Source: Yersinia vastinensis (GTDB taxonomy: Bacteria; Pseudomonadota; Gammaproteobacteria; Enterobacterales; Enterobacteriaceae). Taken from it: 64,000 bases of DNA. The stretch covers positions 202,514 to 266,513 of the forward strand of contig NZ_CACVAF010000008.1 in the NCBI RefSeq assembly GCF_902726565.1, written 5' to 3'. This document shows, one piece after another, positions 15,729-23,864 of this stretch. The position numbers and the translations under genes are program-made. Below the pieces are notes generated by a model that ran no database searches, was not told where the DNA came from, and saw nothing but the letters and a program-made list of their open reading frames with translations. The stretch's first letter is position 1, and each line of letters starts with the position of its first letter.

Positions 15729-16499
15729 GATTTAACTTTAGCAAATAAATCTCTGCCTGTCATCGCTGGTGTTGAGATTAACACTGATACCGAAGGGCGC
15801 TTTAACCTGAACTCATTACACAAGGCCAGTGGTAAGGGTGAAGATAAATCGCCGAGCCAATGGATGCGTAGGGCTACTACTAAAGCACTGGTTAATGAGC
15901 TAAGTGTAAATTCGCACTTAGGTTATGAAGTAATCAAATCAGTTAAAGGTGGCATCGCTCCAGGCACCTTCGCCCACGAACTTCTTGCTGTCGAATATGC
16001 TGGGTGGATTTCACCATCATATCGCCTGAAGGTTAATCAAACTTTCCTCGACTACAAGGCAGGAAAACTGAAACCAGCATTCGACCCGATGGCAGCATTA
16101 AATGACCCTGAGTTTTTGCGCGGTACCTTGCTCACATACAGCGAGAAAGTTATCGCACTTGAGCATAAGGTTGAAGAAATGACGCCGGATGTTGAAGCCC
16201 TAGAGCGAATTGCTAAGTCAGATGGCACTATGTGCATCACTAATGCCGCGAAACATTTGCAGGTTCAGCCAAAGTTTCTTTTCAAACTGATGTCAGAAAA
16301 TCATTGGATTTATCGCCGTACCGGTGGGAGAACGTGGTTGGCATATCAAGAGCGAATCCAGCAAGGAGTGTTAGAGCACAAGGTGACCACCGTATCGAGG
16401 GGAGATGGTAGTGAAAAGGTGGTAGAACAGGTTCTTGTTACCGCTAAAGGACTAACCAAACTTTCAAAAATGCTTGGCATCAATGGTGTGGCAGCTTAA
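15723..16499 (+). CDS. Second antirepressor, KilA-N plus ANT/KilAC domain
   Basis: A 258-residue protein from ATG 15723 (GAGG ribosome site, six-base spacing). About residues 15-115 form a KilA-N DNA-binding domain (FNLNSLHKASGKGEDKSPSQW and EYAGWISPSYRLKVNQTFLDYK). A short coiled coil follows (VIALEHKVEEMTPDVEAL). Residues about 155-250 form the phage antirepressor C-terminal domain (ITNAAKHLQVQPKFLFKLM, HWIYRRTGGRTWLAY). It is unrelated in its N-terminus to the upstream antirepressor, so the operon carries two different antirepressors. The upstream ATG at 15696 abuts a hairpin and lacks a good ribosome site. Confidence 0.9.
   Translation: MTDLTLANKSLPVIAGVEINTDTEGRFNLNSLHKASGKGEDKSPSQWMRRATTKALVNELSVNSHLGYEVIKSVKGGIAPGTFAHELLAVEYAGWISPSYRLKVNQTFLDYKAGKLKPAFDPMAALNDPEFLRGTLLTYSEKVIALEHKVEEMTPDVEALERIAKSDGTMCITNAAKHLQVQPKFLFKLMSENHWIYRRTGGRTWLAYQERIQQGVLEHKVTTVSRGDGSEKVVEQVLVTAKGLTKLSKMLGINGVAA
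15735..15763 (-). promoter_or_regulatory. Candidate promoter of the Sar-like antisense RNA
   Basis: ATGACA matches five of six -35 bases. TAAAGT matches four of six -10 bases and is preceded by TGC (extended -10). The spacing is exactly 17. It lies inside the first codons of the KilA-N antirepressor gene, on the opposite strand. Confidence 0.5.
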
Positions 16500-16535
16500 A
16501 TAGCACCAAAATAATTTAACGAGTAACCAAAGCCC

Positions 16536-16558
16536 AACCCACTTAACTGTGGGTTTTT
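16536..16558 (+). terminator. Rho-independent terminator after the antirepressor operon
   Basis: AACCCAC (16536-16542) and GTGGGTT (16549-16555) are perfect arms around TTAACT, followed by TTT within the run 16554-16558. It ends the immI-like operon before the moron genes. Confidence 0.8.
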
Positions 16559-16602
16559 GCGTTGTTTTGCACCATCCCCCTGCTATCATGTAACGAACTG
16601 TT

Positions 16603-16926
16603 ATGGATGGGGATAATGGAGTGATAATAGTAAAGTCTGATTTAGCTCAGTTCCTTACAGAAAAAGGTGTTCCATCTGAATGCACTCAATGCGGGCATGA
16701 CTATAACAATACTTTTGTTTCACCGTTGGCAAAGGTTGCTGATGCTGAAATCTTCATTTTTGAAAATCGCTCTCTCTTAGACAGCGACGGCACAACAGCC
16801 ATATTAAAGTACTATCCTGTTTATTGTGATAATTGCGGCTATGTTCGGATGTTTAATGCAGATCACATTAGTCAATGGATATTAGATAGAGACCAACAGA
16901 AACCAAATGGTGGCAAAGATGAATAA
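16603..16926 (+). CDS. Hypothetical zinc-ribbon-like moron protein
   Basis: A 107-residue protein with two CxxC knuckles, CTQCG near residue 27 and CDNCG near residue 75, so it probably binds one zinc ion. There is no signal peptide or membrane span. The start is uncertain: ATG 16603 has no clear ribosome site and a GTG at 16621 is possible. It is the first of four small genes between two terminators inside the tail operon, typical of morons expressed in the lysogen. No function is recognised. Confidence 0.65.
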   Translation: MDGDNGVIIVKSDLAQFLTEKGVPSECTQCGHDYNNTFVSPLAKVADAEIFIFENRSLLDSDGTTAILKYYPVYCDNCGYVRMFNADHISQWILDRDQQKPNGGKDE

Positions 16927-17236
16927 TGTCACTAATATTGGCACCCCCATATCGGGCAAGGGTGGCTGGGGTGGGAATGGCTCCGGTCAGGATGATGGCG
17001 GAGGTGGAGGAGATATGCATATACGTGTCGCCAAACTTGAATCAGATGTAGAGCATATAAAAAAATCATTAGATGAGGTTAAGTCTGATGTCCGCGAGAT
17101 TAAGCGTGATATTAGGTCTGAGTTTAATGAAGTCAAATGCGACTCAAAAACTGATTTTAGATTACTTTTTGGTGCGATAATAGCTGTAGCCCTTGGTTTG
17201 TCAGGGTTAATGGCTAAAGGTTTTCACTGGCTTTGA
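16919..17236 (+). CDS. Membrane-anchored coiled-coil protein, XhlA/holin-accessory-like
   Basis: A 105-residue protein from ATG 16919, overlapping the previous gene by eight bases. Residues 1-30 are Gly-rich, residues about 33-75 form a charged coiled coil (KLESDVEHIKKSLDEVKSDVREI), and residues 80-100 form a membrane helix (LLFGAIIAVALGLSGLMA). This layout resembles haemolysin XhlA-type and small phage membrane proteins. The long separation from lysis genes and the moron setting also allow a superinfection-exclusion role. The function is not proven by sequence. Confidence 0.7.
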   Translation: MNNVTNIGTPISGKGGWGGNGSGQDDGGGGGDMHIRVAKLESDVEHIKKSLDEVKSDVREIKRDIRSEFNEVKCDSKTDFRLLFGAIIAVALGLSGLMAKGFHWL

Positions 17237-17249
17237 TGGGGATAGGGAT

Positions 17250-17531
17250 ATGTTCAAAGGGGTTATTGCAGGTTTATTGCTAATGGTTTTTGTTTCTTGT
17301 GGCGTTTTTGCTAGCTCAGATAAAACTGTAATAAAAGATGTGGCCACATCAGTATGTCAGGGGCGAAGTACTGGGGTTGAATTGTGTGAGCGCATTGTAA
17401 ATACAGCTATTATTAAAGCCTATGAAGCTGGGTATATAAAGGCTGGTTGTGCTGTTGGTGTTGAGGAAGAAGGTTGCGAGCAAAATAAGAAAATTGAAGA
17501 AGAGATAGAAAGCATTCCGACAAATAAATAA
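17250..17531 (+). CDS. Small secreted cysteine-containing protein (moron)
   Basis: A 93-residue protein with an N-terminal signal peptide (residues 1-21, hydrophobic core GLLLMVFVSCGVFA then SSD). The mature part has four cysteines in the pattern C-x(2)-R ... C ... KAY-x(2)-G-x(5)-CA ... GC. The same pattern occurs in the protein encoded at 25994-26302, just outside the prophage, so the two are paralogues. A periplasmic location with disulfides is likely. It is preceded by GGGAT and followed by a lipoprotein gene 11 bases later. I do not know the family's function. Confidence 0.75.
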   Translation: MFKGVIAGLLLMVFVSCGVFASSDKTVIKDVATSVCQGRSTGVELCERIVNTAIIKAYEAGYIKAGCAVGVEEEGCEQNKKIEEEIESIPTNK

Positions 17532-17542
17532 TAAGGTTAAGA

Positions 17543-17893
17543 ATGAAAAATATAATCATTGGGTTGGTTGTTATAGTTCTAACTGCATGTTCTAGCATAA
17601 GTGAAATGAGAGAGCGTGGCCCGCACTCAGAATTTAAGAGCAAGAAAGATGCTCAGGATCTTGCCACTTGCATCACCATGGAATGGCAGAAATTTAAAGT
17701 AGTTGGCGGTGGTGCTACAGACGTCAGTATGAGCTTGCTACCAAATGGGTTCTCAGTATTTACCCCAAACCAAACAGAAGTAGCAGATGTAGAAAATATA
17801 GATAATGGTTCTACAGTTAAGTTTTTTGTTCAAACAGGATTATTTGACTGGAGAATTAATCAGAGAGTTGATGGAATTAAAAAATGTATCTAA
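17543..17893 (+). CDS. Small lipoprotein (moron)
   Basis: A 116-residue predicted lipoprotein. The lipobox LTAC places the modified Cys at residue 16, and the next residues SSI favour the outer membrane. The mature domain has no recognised family; it contains ATCITMEWQKFKVVGG and ends in Cys. Phage lipoproteins of this size often alter the host envelope or block superinfection. The gene forms a unit with the upstream secreted protein and is closed by a terminator. Confidence 0.8.
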   Translation: MKNIIIGLVVIVLTACSSISEMRERGPHSEFKSKKDAQDLATCITMEWQKFKVVGGGATDVSMSLLPNGFSVFTPNQTEVADVENIDNGSTVKFFVQTGLFDWRINQRVDGIKKCI

Positions 17894-17912
17894 CAACTAT
17901 GTAAAAAAATCG

Positions 17913-17935
17913 AGGTCGCTTAGGCGGCCTTTTTT
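17913..17935 (+). terminator. Rho-independent terminator after the moron group
   Basis: AGGTCGC (17913-17919) and GCGGCCT (17924-17930) pair with one G-T pair around TTAG, followed by a run of T to 17935. It isolates the moron genes from tail gene I. Confidence 0.8.
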
Positions 17936-17947
17936 ATTGGAGATAAT

Positions 17948-18568
17948 ATGACTGTATTTGCGCAAGAAGTAATGACACCAATCAAACTAAGTGGCTCATT
18001 AGCTAAGATGTTCGGTCGCGACCATCAACGATTAGTTGGTAGCTCTGGCGAAGTTATTAAGGCCTTATGTGTAACTATTCCTGGCTTTGAGCAATACCTG
18101 ATGACGGCCAAGCAGCGAGGGCTAACGTTTGCTGTATTCAAAAATAAGAGAAATATCGGTAAGGATGAGTTGGAGCTTGCCAGCGGCGGCCAAGAAATTC
18201 GCATTGTGCCTGTAATTATAGGGAGCAAACGGGGTGGGCTGTTCCAGACCATACTCGGTGTAGCTTTAATCGGCATGGCAACATTTATGAGTGGAGGCTT
18301 GGCGGTGGCGTTTGGTGCGGGTGGAGTATGGGGTGGTGCAATGGCAATGATGGGCGCATCGATGGCTCTTGGCGGCGTAATCCAGATGCTATCACCGCAG
18401 CAGAGTGGGTTAGCTATGAGGCAATCGCCGGACAACAAACCAAGCTATGCATTCGGCGGCCCAGTTAACTCTACAGCTCAGGGTAACCCTGTGGGCGTAC
18501 TCTACGGCAAGCGTCGAATTGGCGGGGCGGTTATCTCGGCGGGTATTTATGCTGAAGATCAAATGTAA
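17948..18568 (+). CDS. Tail assembly protein I
   Basis: A 206-residue homologue of lambda gpI. It starts with IKLSGSLAKMFGRDHQRLV and has GGQEIRIVPVIIGSKRGG, both family features, followed by a long Gly/Ala/Met-rich hydrophobic segment (about residues 100-155). GpI is required for tail tip assembly and is not found in finished lambda particles. In this phage it is separated from K by the immunity and moron islands and from J by two further genes. Confidence 0.88.
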   Translation: MTVFAQEVMTPIKLSGSLAKMFGRDHQRLVGSSGEVIKALCVTIPGFEQYLMTAKQRGLTFAVFKNKRNIGKDELELASGGQEIRIVPVIIGSKRGGLFQTILGVALIGMATFMSGGLAVAFGAGGVWGGAMAMMGASMALGGVIQMLSPQQSGLAMRQSPDNKPSYAFGGPVNSTAQGNPVGVLYGKRRIGGAVISAGIYAEDQM

Positions 18569-18609
18569 GAGTGGTTACTTTAATTAACGCCGAAAGGCAG
18601 GAGTGAGTT

Positions 18610-19155
18610 ATGACGCAAGAACAGCGAATTGAAGAATTAGAAAATGAAGTTAGTTCTCTTAAGAATGTAGTTACAAATCTGGTTGGTGGTAATTTCTCAA
18701 TTAATGAGGGGGAGGTTTTTATCGCTAATGCTTTTATTCAGCCAGATACAGTATCAAACGTATCAGCTATTATTGAAAATGCTGAAGCTAATGCTCGCCA
18801 GTACTCAGTGCGGGTTGGAGTCAATCAAGTCACGAGTGATAACTCTATAGCTTTGGCGTCCACTCAACGATTAAAGTTGCGTTTTGATGTTTTATCACCA
18901 GTGCGGGATATGCGCGTAGCACCAGACTACGAAGACCGAGTTGAGAAAAGTAAAGACTTCAGCTTCGGTATGATAAAAACATTATATTCTAAAGTTCACG
19001 TGAGTGGCTTTACTGACGATGAAAGTGATCGCTCCACATTAACAATACATTATGTTGAAGATTATACCGATGAAAGTACCTTTAGTGGTGTTATGGCACG
19101 AGCAGAAGAATATGCTCGCCATTATTGCCAAAAGTTGGGGTTAGGCGCGGAATAA
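18610..19155 (+). CDS. Hypothetical protein between tail genes I and J
   Basis: A 181-residue protein with an N-terminal coiled coil (QRIEELENEVSSLKNVV) and the phrase EGEVFIANAFIQ near residue 38. That phrase resembles the C-terminal GQTFINDAFIQ of tail protein J in this window. The remainder is strand-rich and shows no known motif. The similarity suggests an association with the tail tip or a domain borrowed from J, but this is conjecture. It has a GGAG-type ribosome site. Confidence 0.72.
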   Translation: MTQEQRIEELENEVSSLKNVVTNLVGGNFSINEGEVFIANAFIQPDTVSNVSAIIENAEANARQYSVRVGVNQVTSDNSIALASTQRLKLRFDVLSPVRDMRVAPDYEDRVEKSKDFSFGMIKTLYSKVHVSGFTDDESDRSTLTIHYVEDYTDESTFSGVMARAEEYARHYCQKLGLGAE

Positions 19156-19168
19156 CCGCGCCATGATA

Positions 19169-19471
19169 TCACTCCTCTAGTTTATCCAGTTTATCGAATA
19201 TTTCTCTAGCTTTAGCGTTTATCGAATAAGCATAAGCCGATTCCGCCAATTCCTTAGCGTTCTTACCGTCATGTGAAGACCCATAAATTAATTCCAATGC
19301 CTTCATGTTGTAGCCAAAGAATTCCTGTGCGGTTTTCCCTGATGACTTGGCAATAATGGCGAGATAGAAAGGCAGTGCTTTATCAATGACATCAGCATGT
19401 AGATCAAATTGTGGCAGCACGCTATCAAGCTGCTGGCTCAGTGGTTTCATAAAATCATGACCTTTTAACAT
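19169..19471 (-). CDS. Hypothetical cytosolic moron protein
   Basis: A 100-residue helical protein transcribed against the tail genes. ATG 19471 is preferred because AAGGAA precedes it at a good distance; a GTG at 19522 would add 17 residues. Features include LPFYLAIIAKSSGKTAQEFFGYN and SAYAYSINAKAREIFDKLDKLEE. No membrane span or catalytic motif is visible. An isolated antisense gene just before J is typical of a moron. No function is assigned. Confidence 0.65.
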   Translation of the reverse strand: MLKGHDFMKPLSQQLDSVLPQFDLHADVIDKALPFYLAIIAKSSGKTAQEFFGYNMKALELIYGSSHDGKNAKELAESAYAYSINAKAREIFDKLDKLEE

Positions 19472-19611
19472 TTTAATTTCCTTATCCCAGAGTAAATCAG
19501 CCATTCCTCCGATAGATAACACTCAAGCCGCGCATGGCTAGAGTGGGCTGACCTTACACAATAGAAGATCAGCCGGTAATCGCCATTGAGTTGATCAATA
19601 AACACACCAAT

Positions 19612-19634
19612 GCCCACGAAAGGTGGGCTTTTTT
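19612..19634 (+). terminator. Rho-independent terminator just before gene J
   Basis: GCCCAC (19612-19617) and GTGGGC (19623-19628) form a perfect hairpin with loop GAAAG and six T residues. It ends 11 bases before the J start, so J mRNA must come from readthrough under antitermination or from another promoter. Confidence 0.8.
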
Positions 19635-19645
19635 ATGGGTGAAAT

Positions 19646-22600
19646 ATGGCACGTAAACCGATTAAAGGCCGCAAAGGTGGGAGTAGCAATGCCACAACAC
19701 CAGTTGAATCACCGGATAGCATTCAATCGACCGCAAGAGCAAAGTTATTAATTGCCCTCGGTGAGGGGGAGTTTGCAGGGGGCCTGGATGGAACCAATAT
19801 TTATCTTGATGGAACTCCGATTAAGAACTCTGACGGCACCAGTAACTTTACAGGTGTAACGTGGGAATATCGTCCCGGCACTCAGGCTCAAGACTACATC
19901 CAAGGCATGCCAAATGTTGAGAATGAGATAACGGTTAACACAGAGCTGAAATCAGATACGCCATGGGTTCGATCCATCACAAACACTCAGTTGTCGGCTA
20001 CACGTATTCGTCTAGGGTGGCCTTCATTGCAACGGCAGGCCGATAACGGTGATGTGGGTGGGTATCGTATTGAATATGCGATTGATATTTCTACTGACGG
20101 CGGGGCTTATTCAACGTTACTCAATACTGCGATAGACGGTAAAACAACAACGTTGTATGAGCGTTCTCATCGAATCAATTTACCTAAAGCCTCGACCGGC
20201 TGGCAAATTCGTTCTCGCCGAATTACTGCCAATGCTAACTCAGGCCGCATTGCCGACAAGATGAATGTTGAGGCTATTTCTGAAGTCATCGATGCTAAAT
20301 TGCGTTATCCAAATACAGCACTTCTCTATATCGAATTCGATGCAACTCAATTTCAGAATATCCCAGTTATTTCGTGTGAGCCAAAAGGGAGGATTGTTCG
20401 TATTCCTACTACTTATGATCCAGTGACTCGTACCTATTCCGGTGTGTGGGATGGTTCATTTAAGTGGGCTTATACAAATAATCCGGCATGGATTTTTTAC
20501 GATATTGTATTAGCTGAACGGTTCGGGCTTGGTAGCCGGATTGATACGAATCAGATAGATAAGTGGGAGCTTTATCGAATTGGTCAGTATTGCGATCAGC
20601 TTGTTCCTGATGGGCGGGGTGGAAGTGGTACTGAGCCTCGTTTTACTTGTGACGTGTATATTCAGTCTCAGGCTGAGGCTTTTACAGTACTCCGTGATTT
20701 GGCTGCCATTTTCCGTGGCATGACTTACTGGGGAAATAATCAGCTTTGCGCTTTGGCAGATATGCCACGCGATGTGGACTATATATTCACACGGGCCAGT
20801 GTGATTGACGGACAGTTCACCTATGGCGGTGGTTCTGAGAAAAAGCGCTACACAACTTCGATGGTGAGTTGGAGTGATCCCGCCAACAACTTTCAGGATG
20901 CAATCGAGGCCGTATCTGATAATGATCTGGTTCGCCGCTACGGCGTCAATCAACTCGATATGACAGCTATCGGCTGCATTAGGCAAACAGAGGCAAATAG
21001 GCGTGGGCGCTGGGCGCTGCTGACAAATAGTAAAGACCGAACCGTTAATTTCAATGTAGGGTTGGATGGTGCCATTCCGCTGCCTGGTCATATCATTGGC
21101 GTTGCGGATGAGATGTTATCCGGTCGGAAGATGGGAGGGCGTATTAGCACGGCGTCGGGCCGTAATATCACTCTGGACCGCGTGGCTGATGTCAAAGTGG
21201 GTGACCGGTTACTCGTTAACTTACCTAGTGGCGTGGCCCAAGGTAGAACGGTACAAGCAATAAACGGGAAGGTAATCACTGTCACAATGGCTTACAGCGA
21301 AACACCGGAAGCAGAAGGCGGCTGGTCTGTTGATGCTGATGATCTAGCCATTCAGCAATATCGGGTGACCGGAATTTCTGACAATGACGACAACACGTAC
21401 AGTATTTCTGCCGTCCAGCATGATCCCGATAAATATGAGCGGATTGATACTGGCGCTCGTATTGATGAGCGACCAATCAGCGTAATTCCACCAGGTGTCC
21501 AGCCGCCACCAACGAATGTTGTCATTGATAGCTTTTCAGCTCTATCTCAAGGGCTGGCCGTAACAACATTGCGTGTGACATGGGAGCCTGCTGCTAGCGC
21601 AATAGCATACGAGGCAGAGTGGCGCCGTGATAACGGTAATTGGATATCAGCGCCACGTACTTCCGCTCAAGGATTTCAGGTTGAAGGAATTTATGCGGGA
21701 CAATATCAGGCTCGTGTTCGTGCTATTAACCCCTCTGAGATATCTAGTATTTGGGCGAACGCGCAGGAAACAACACTAAAAGGCAAAGAGGGGAATCCTC
21801 CCATACCTGTTGGCTTTGCTGCTACTGGCATTCTCTTTGGTATTACCCTGAGTTGGGGTTATCCGGAAGGGGCTGAAGATGCGTTAAAAACAGAGATTGA
21901 ATATAGTCTGTCTGCTGATGGCACTGATGCCATGTTGTTGAGTGATGTGCCGCACCCGCAACGGAACTACACCATGCAGGGATTGCGAGCAGGGCAAGTG
22001 TTTTGGTTTCGTGCGCGGATAGTTGATAAATCTGGCAATCAGTCACCGTGGATTGATTGGGTTCGTGGCATGTCCAGTACAGACACAAGCGCTATTCTCG
22101 AAGCGATTGGTGATGATTTCATTAATAATACAGAGGCAGGGAAGCAGTTATTTGATAATGATTTTATGAATGCCGAGGCGATACTGGAAAATGCTCTTGC
22201 GAATGATGCTGGTATCGTGCAGCAATGGGCACAATATGGTGAGAATAGAGCCGGCGTTATCCACTTAACGACCACGACTGCTGACGCTGAAAGGGCACTC
22301 GCTGAGTTTGAAACATTGGTTACTGCAACATTCGAAGGCCAAACGGCAGCAATCGACCAGAAACTTACCGCCATTGTTGATAGTAACGGCGCAAGCACAA
22401 CTTACAGCTTACGTGCGGGAATCAACTATAACGGTAATTTAGTCAATGCTGGCATGGTAATTGGTGCGGAGTTTATTAATGGAGTAGCTAAATCATCAAT
22501 TGGTTTTACTGCTGATCAATTTATATTGCTCTCGGGTCCATCTGGTAATGTTTCATCACCGTTTGCGGTTGTTAATGGGCAAACATTTATCAATGACGCA

Positions 22601-22846
22601 TTTATTCAAGACGGCTCTATTAGTAACGCCAAAATTGGTAATTACATCCAGTCAGCTAATTGGAATGGATCTACAATTGGCTGGAATATAGATAAAGATG
22701 GGAATGCCACATTTAACAATGCCACAGTTAGAGGACTAATCACAATGGATACAACCACTAGTGGCATCCGGACAGTTATAAATAATTTAGGAATAACCAC
22801 GTACCACAGTAATGGGCAGGTCGCAGTTAAATTAGGGTATTTCTAA
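19646..22846 (+). CDS. Tail tip host-specificity protein J
   Basis: A 1066-residue homologue of lambda gpJ, the central tail tip protein that contacts the receptor. The N-terminus (ARKPIKGRKGGSSNATTPVESPD) and the LAERFGLGSRID region are typical. Two fibronectin type III-like stretches lie around residues 620-800. The C-terminal part contains the DUF1983-type segment with VVNGQTFINDAFIQDGSI. The last approximately 100 residues should set receptor choice and vary between phages. The stop overlaps the next start as TAATG. Confidence 0.94.
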   Translation: MARKPIKGRKGGSSNATTPVESPDSIQSTARAKLLIALGEGEFAGGLDGTNIYLDGTPIKNSDGTSNFTGVTWEYRPGTQAQDYIQGMPNVENEITVNTELKSDTPWVRSITNTQLSATRIRLGWPSLQRQADNGDVGGYRIEYAIDISTDGGAYSTLLNTAIDGKTTTLYERSHRINLPKASTGWQIRSRRITANANSGRIADKMNVEAISEVIDAKLRYPNTALLYIEFDATQFQNIPVISCEPKGRIVRIPTTYDPVTRTYSGVWDGSFKWAYTNNPAWIFYDIVLAERFGLGSRIDTNQIDKWELYRIGQYCDQLVPDGRGGSGTEPRFTCDVYIQSQAEAFTVLRDLAAIFRGMTYWGNNQLCALADMPRDVDYIFTRASVIDGQFTYGGGSEKKRYTTSMVSWSDPANNFQDAIEAVSDNDLVRRYGVNQLDMTAIGCIRQTEANRRGRWALLTNSKDRTVNFNVGLDGAIPLPGHIIGVADEMLSGRKMGGRISTASGRNITLDRVADVKVGDRLLVNLPSGVAQGRTVQAINGKVITVTMAYSETPEAEGGWSVDADDLAIQQYRVTGISDNDDNTYSISAVQHDPDKYERIDTGARIDERPISVIPPGVQPPPTNVVIDSFSALSQGLAVTTLRVTWEPAASAIAYEAEWRRDNGNWISAPRTSAQGFQVEGIYAGQYQARVRAINPSEISSIWANAQETTLKGKEGNPPIPVGFAATGILFGITLSWGYPEGAEDALKTEIEYSLSADGTDAMLLSDVPHPQRNYTMQGLRAGQVFWFRARIVDKSGNQSPWIDWVRGMSSTDTSAILEAIGDDFINNTEAGKQLFDNDFMNAEAILENALANDAGIVQQWAQYGENRAGVIHLTTTTADAERALAEFETLVTATFEGQTAAIDQKLTAIVDSNGASTTYSLRAGINYNGNLVNAGMVIGAEFINGVAKSSIGFTADQFILLSGPSGNVSSPFAVVNGQTFINDAFIQDGSISNAKIGNYIQSANWNGSTIGWNIDKDGNATFNNATVRGLITMDTTTSGIRTVINNLGITTYHSNGQVAVKLGYF

Positions 22847-23844
22847 TGGCGGAACCTATTCTATATGTCTCCCCCAGCGATGGGGGAAAGGGTGTCTATA
22901 TGACATCTGGAACACGGTTACTTAGATTTCTAGGAAACTACGACACATTGGGAACAGGCAACCCGCCATCCGTTGTTCTGAATGGGTATACGGGGGGGCA
23001 ATTATATTTAGTCCCGACATCCTTCGGGGGTGTTAACACCCCCGCGGGGTCGGCCTCTGCCTATGCGTGGTATATTAATGGTTATTCAATGAAGGGTAAT
23101 CGTATCACTTTTGGCACTACAAATGAGAATAAGGGATGGGCGACATTCTCAGCGTTTGAGATTCCGACATCCCCATCGTTTGGAACCTACGGATTATTCT
23201 TGCAAAATTCGGCTAATTTTATGGCAATAACCGACGCGACAGCATTGGGGTTTTGCACATGGAGGGGGCAGGTCACTATATCGTCAGATTGGCAAGTACC
23301 AGCAGGGATACCGAACCGTGATAATGCTATCGTGTTTGCCAATTGGAACGATCCTAATGTGTCTTTACTTTACGATAGTCCCAATAAAAATATTCATTGC
23401 TTTGCTATCAACTCTACTGGCTCGACGAGTAACGGTTCAGTGGTTGCTAACGTGTGTGTTTTCACTACGGGGTTTTTCCCCGCACCACCTAGCGCGGGAA
23501 CGGCGGGGCTAGCTATTTTTAATACGTCAGGGCAATGCACATATTCATCCCGATACGCGCCGCTACTTCTGGCAAATACGACACAGCTAAGTTCCACACC
23601 TAATACATGGGTAAATACTGGCATAACAAGACCCATGATACCCCTACCTAGCCTTGGTGGGCTGCCAGCAGGACTGGAACAAAGCGGGGGCTTTATAGGG
23701 TGGTATCTAACCGCTATGAGGATGTCGGGGTCAAGTATAACGGCAGGACAAGGTGCGTATTTAAACAGCGTCCCAATGAGTGACAATAGATACGGTAATA
23801 GCCCGTTAGCTTTACCTGTTCTAAATACTGACACTTACTTTTAA
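22846..23844 (+). CDS. Tail tip or fibre-associated protein (DUF6453-like)
   Basis: A 332-residue protein rich in Gly, Ser, Asn and aromatic residues, coupled to J through an overlapping TAATG. It has no signal peptide or membrane segment. The beta-rich, low-charge composition and its place after J fit a protein on the tail tip. I believe it belongs with the DUF6453-type phage proteins, but that name is from memory and should be treated as tentative. Its DNA has several runs of G and C (for example at 22,870-22,890 and 23,025-23,045) that differ from the neighbours. Confidence 0.65.
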   Translation: MAEPILYVSPSDGGKGVYMTSGTRLLRFLGNYDTLGTGNPPSVVLNGYTGGQLYLVPTSFGGVNTPAGSASAYAWYINGYSMKGNRITFGTTNENKGWATFSAFEIPTSPSFGTYGLFLQNSANFMAITDATALGFCTWRGQVTISSDWQVPAGIPNRDNAIVFANWNDPNVSLLYDSPNKNIHCFAINSTGSTSNGSVVANVCVFTTGFFPAPPSAGTAGLAIFNTSGQCTYSSRYAPLLLANTTQLSSTPNTWVNTGITRPMIPLPSLGGLPAGLEQSGGFIGWYLTAMRMSGSSITAGQGAYLNSVPMSDNRYGNSPLALPVLNTDTYF

Positions 23845-23864
23845 ATCAAATTAGGAATAATCAT

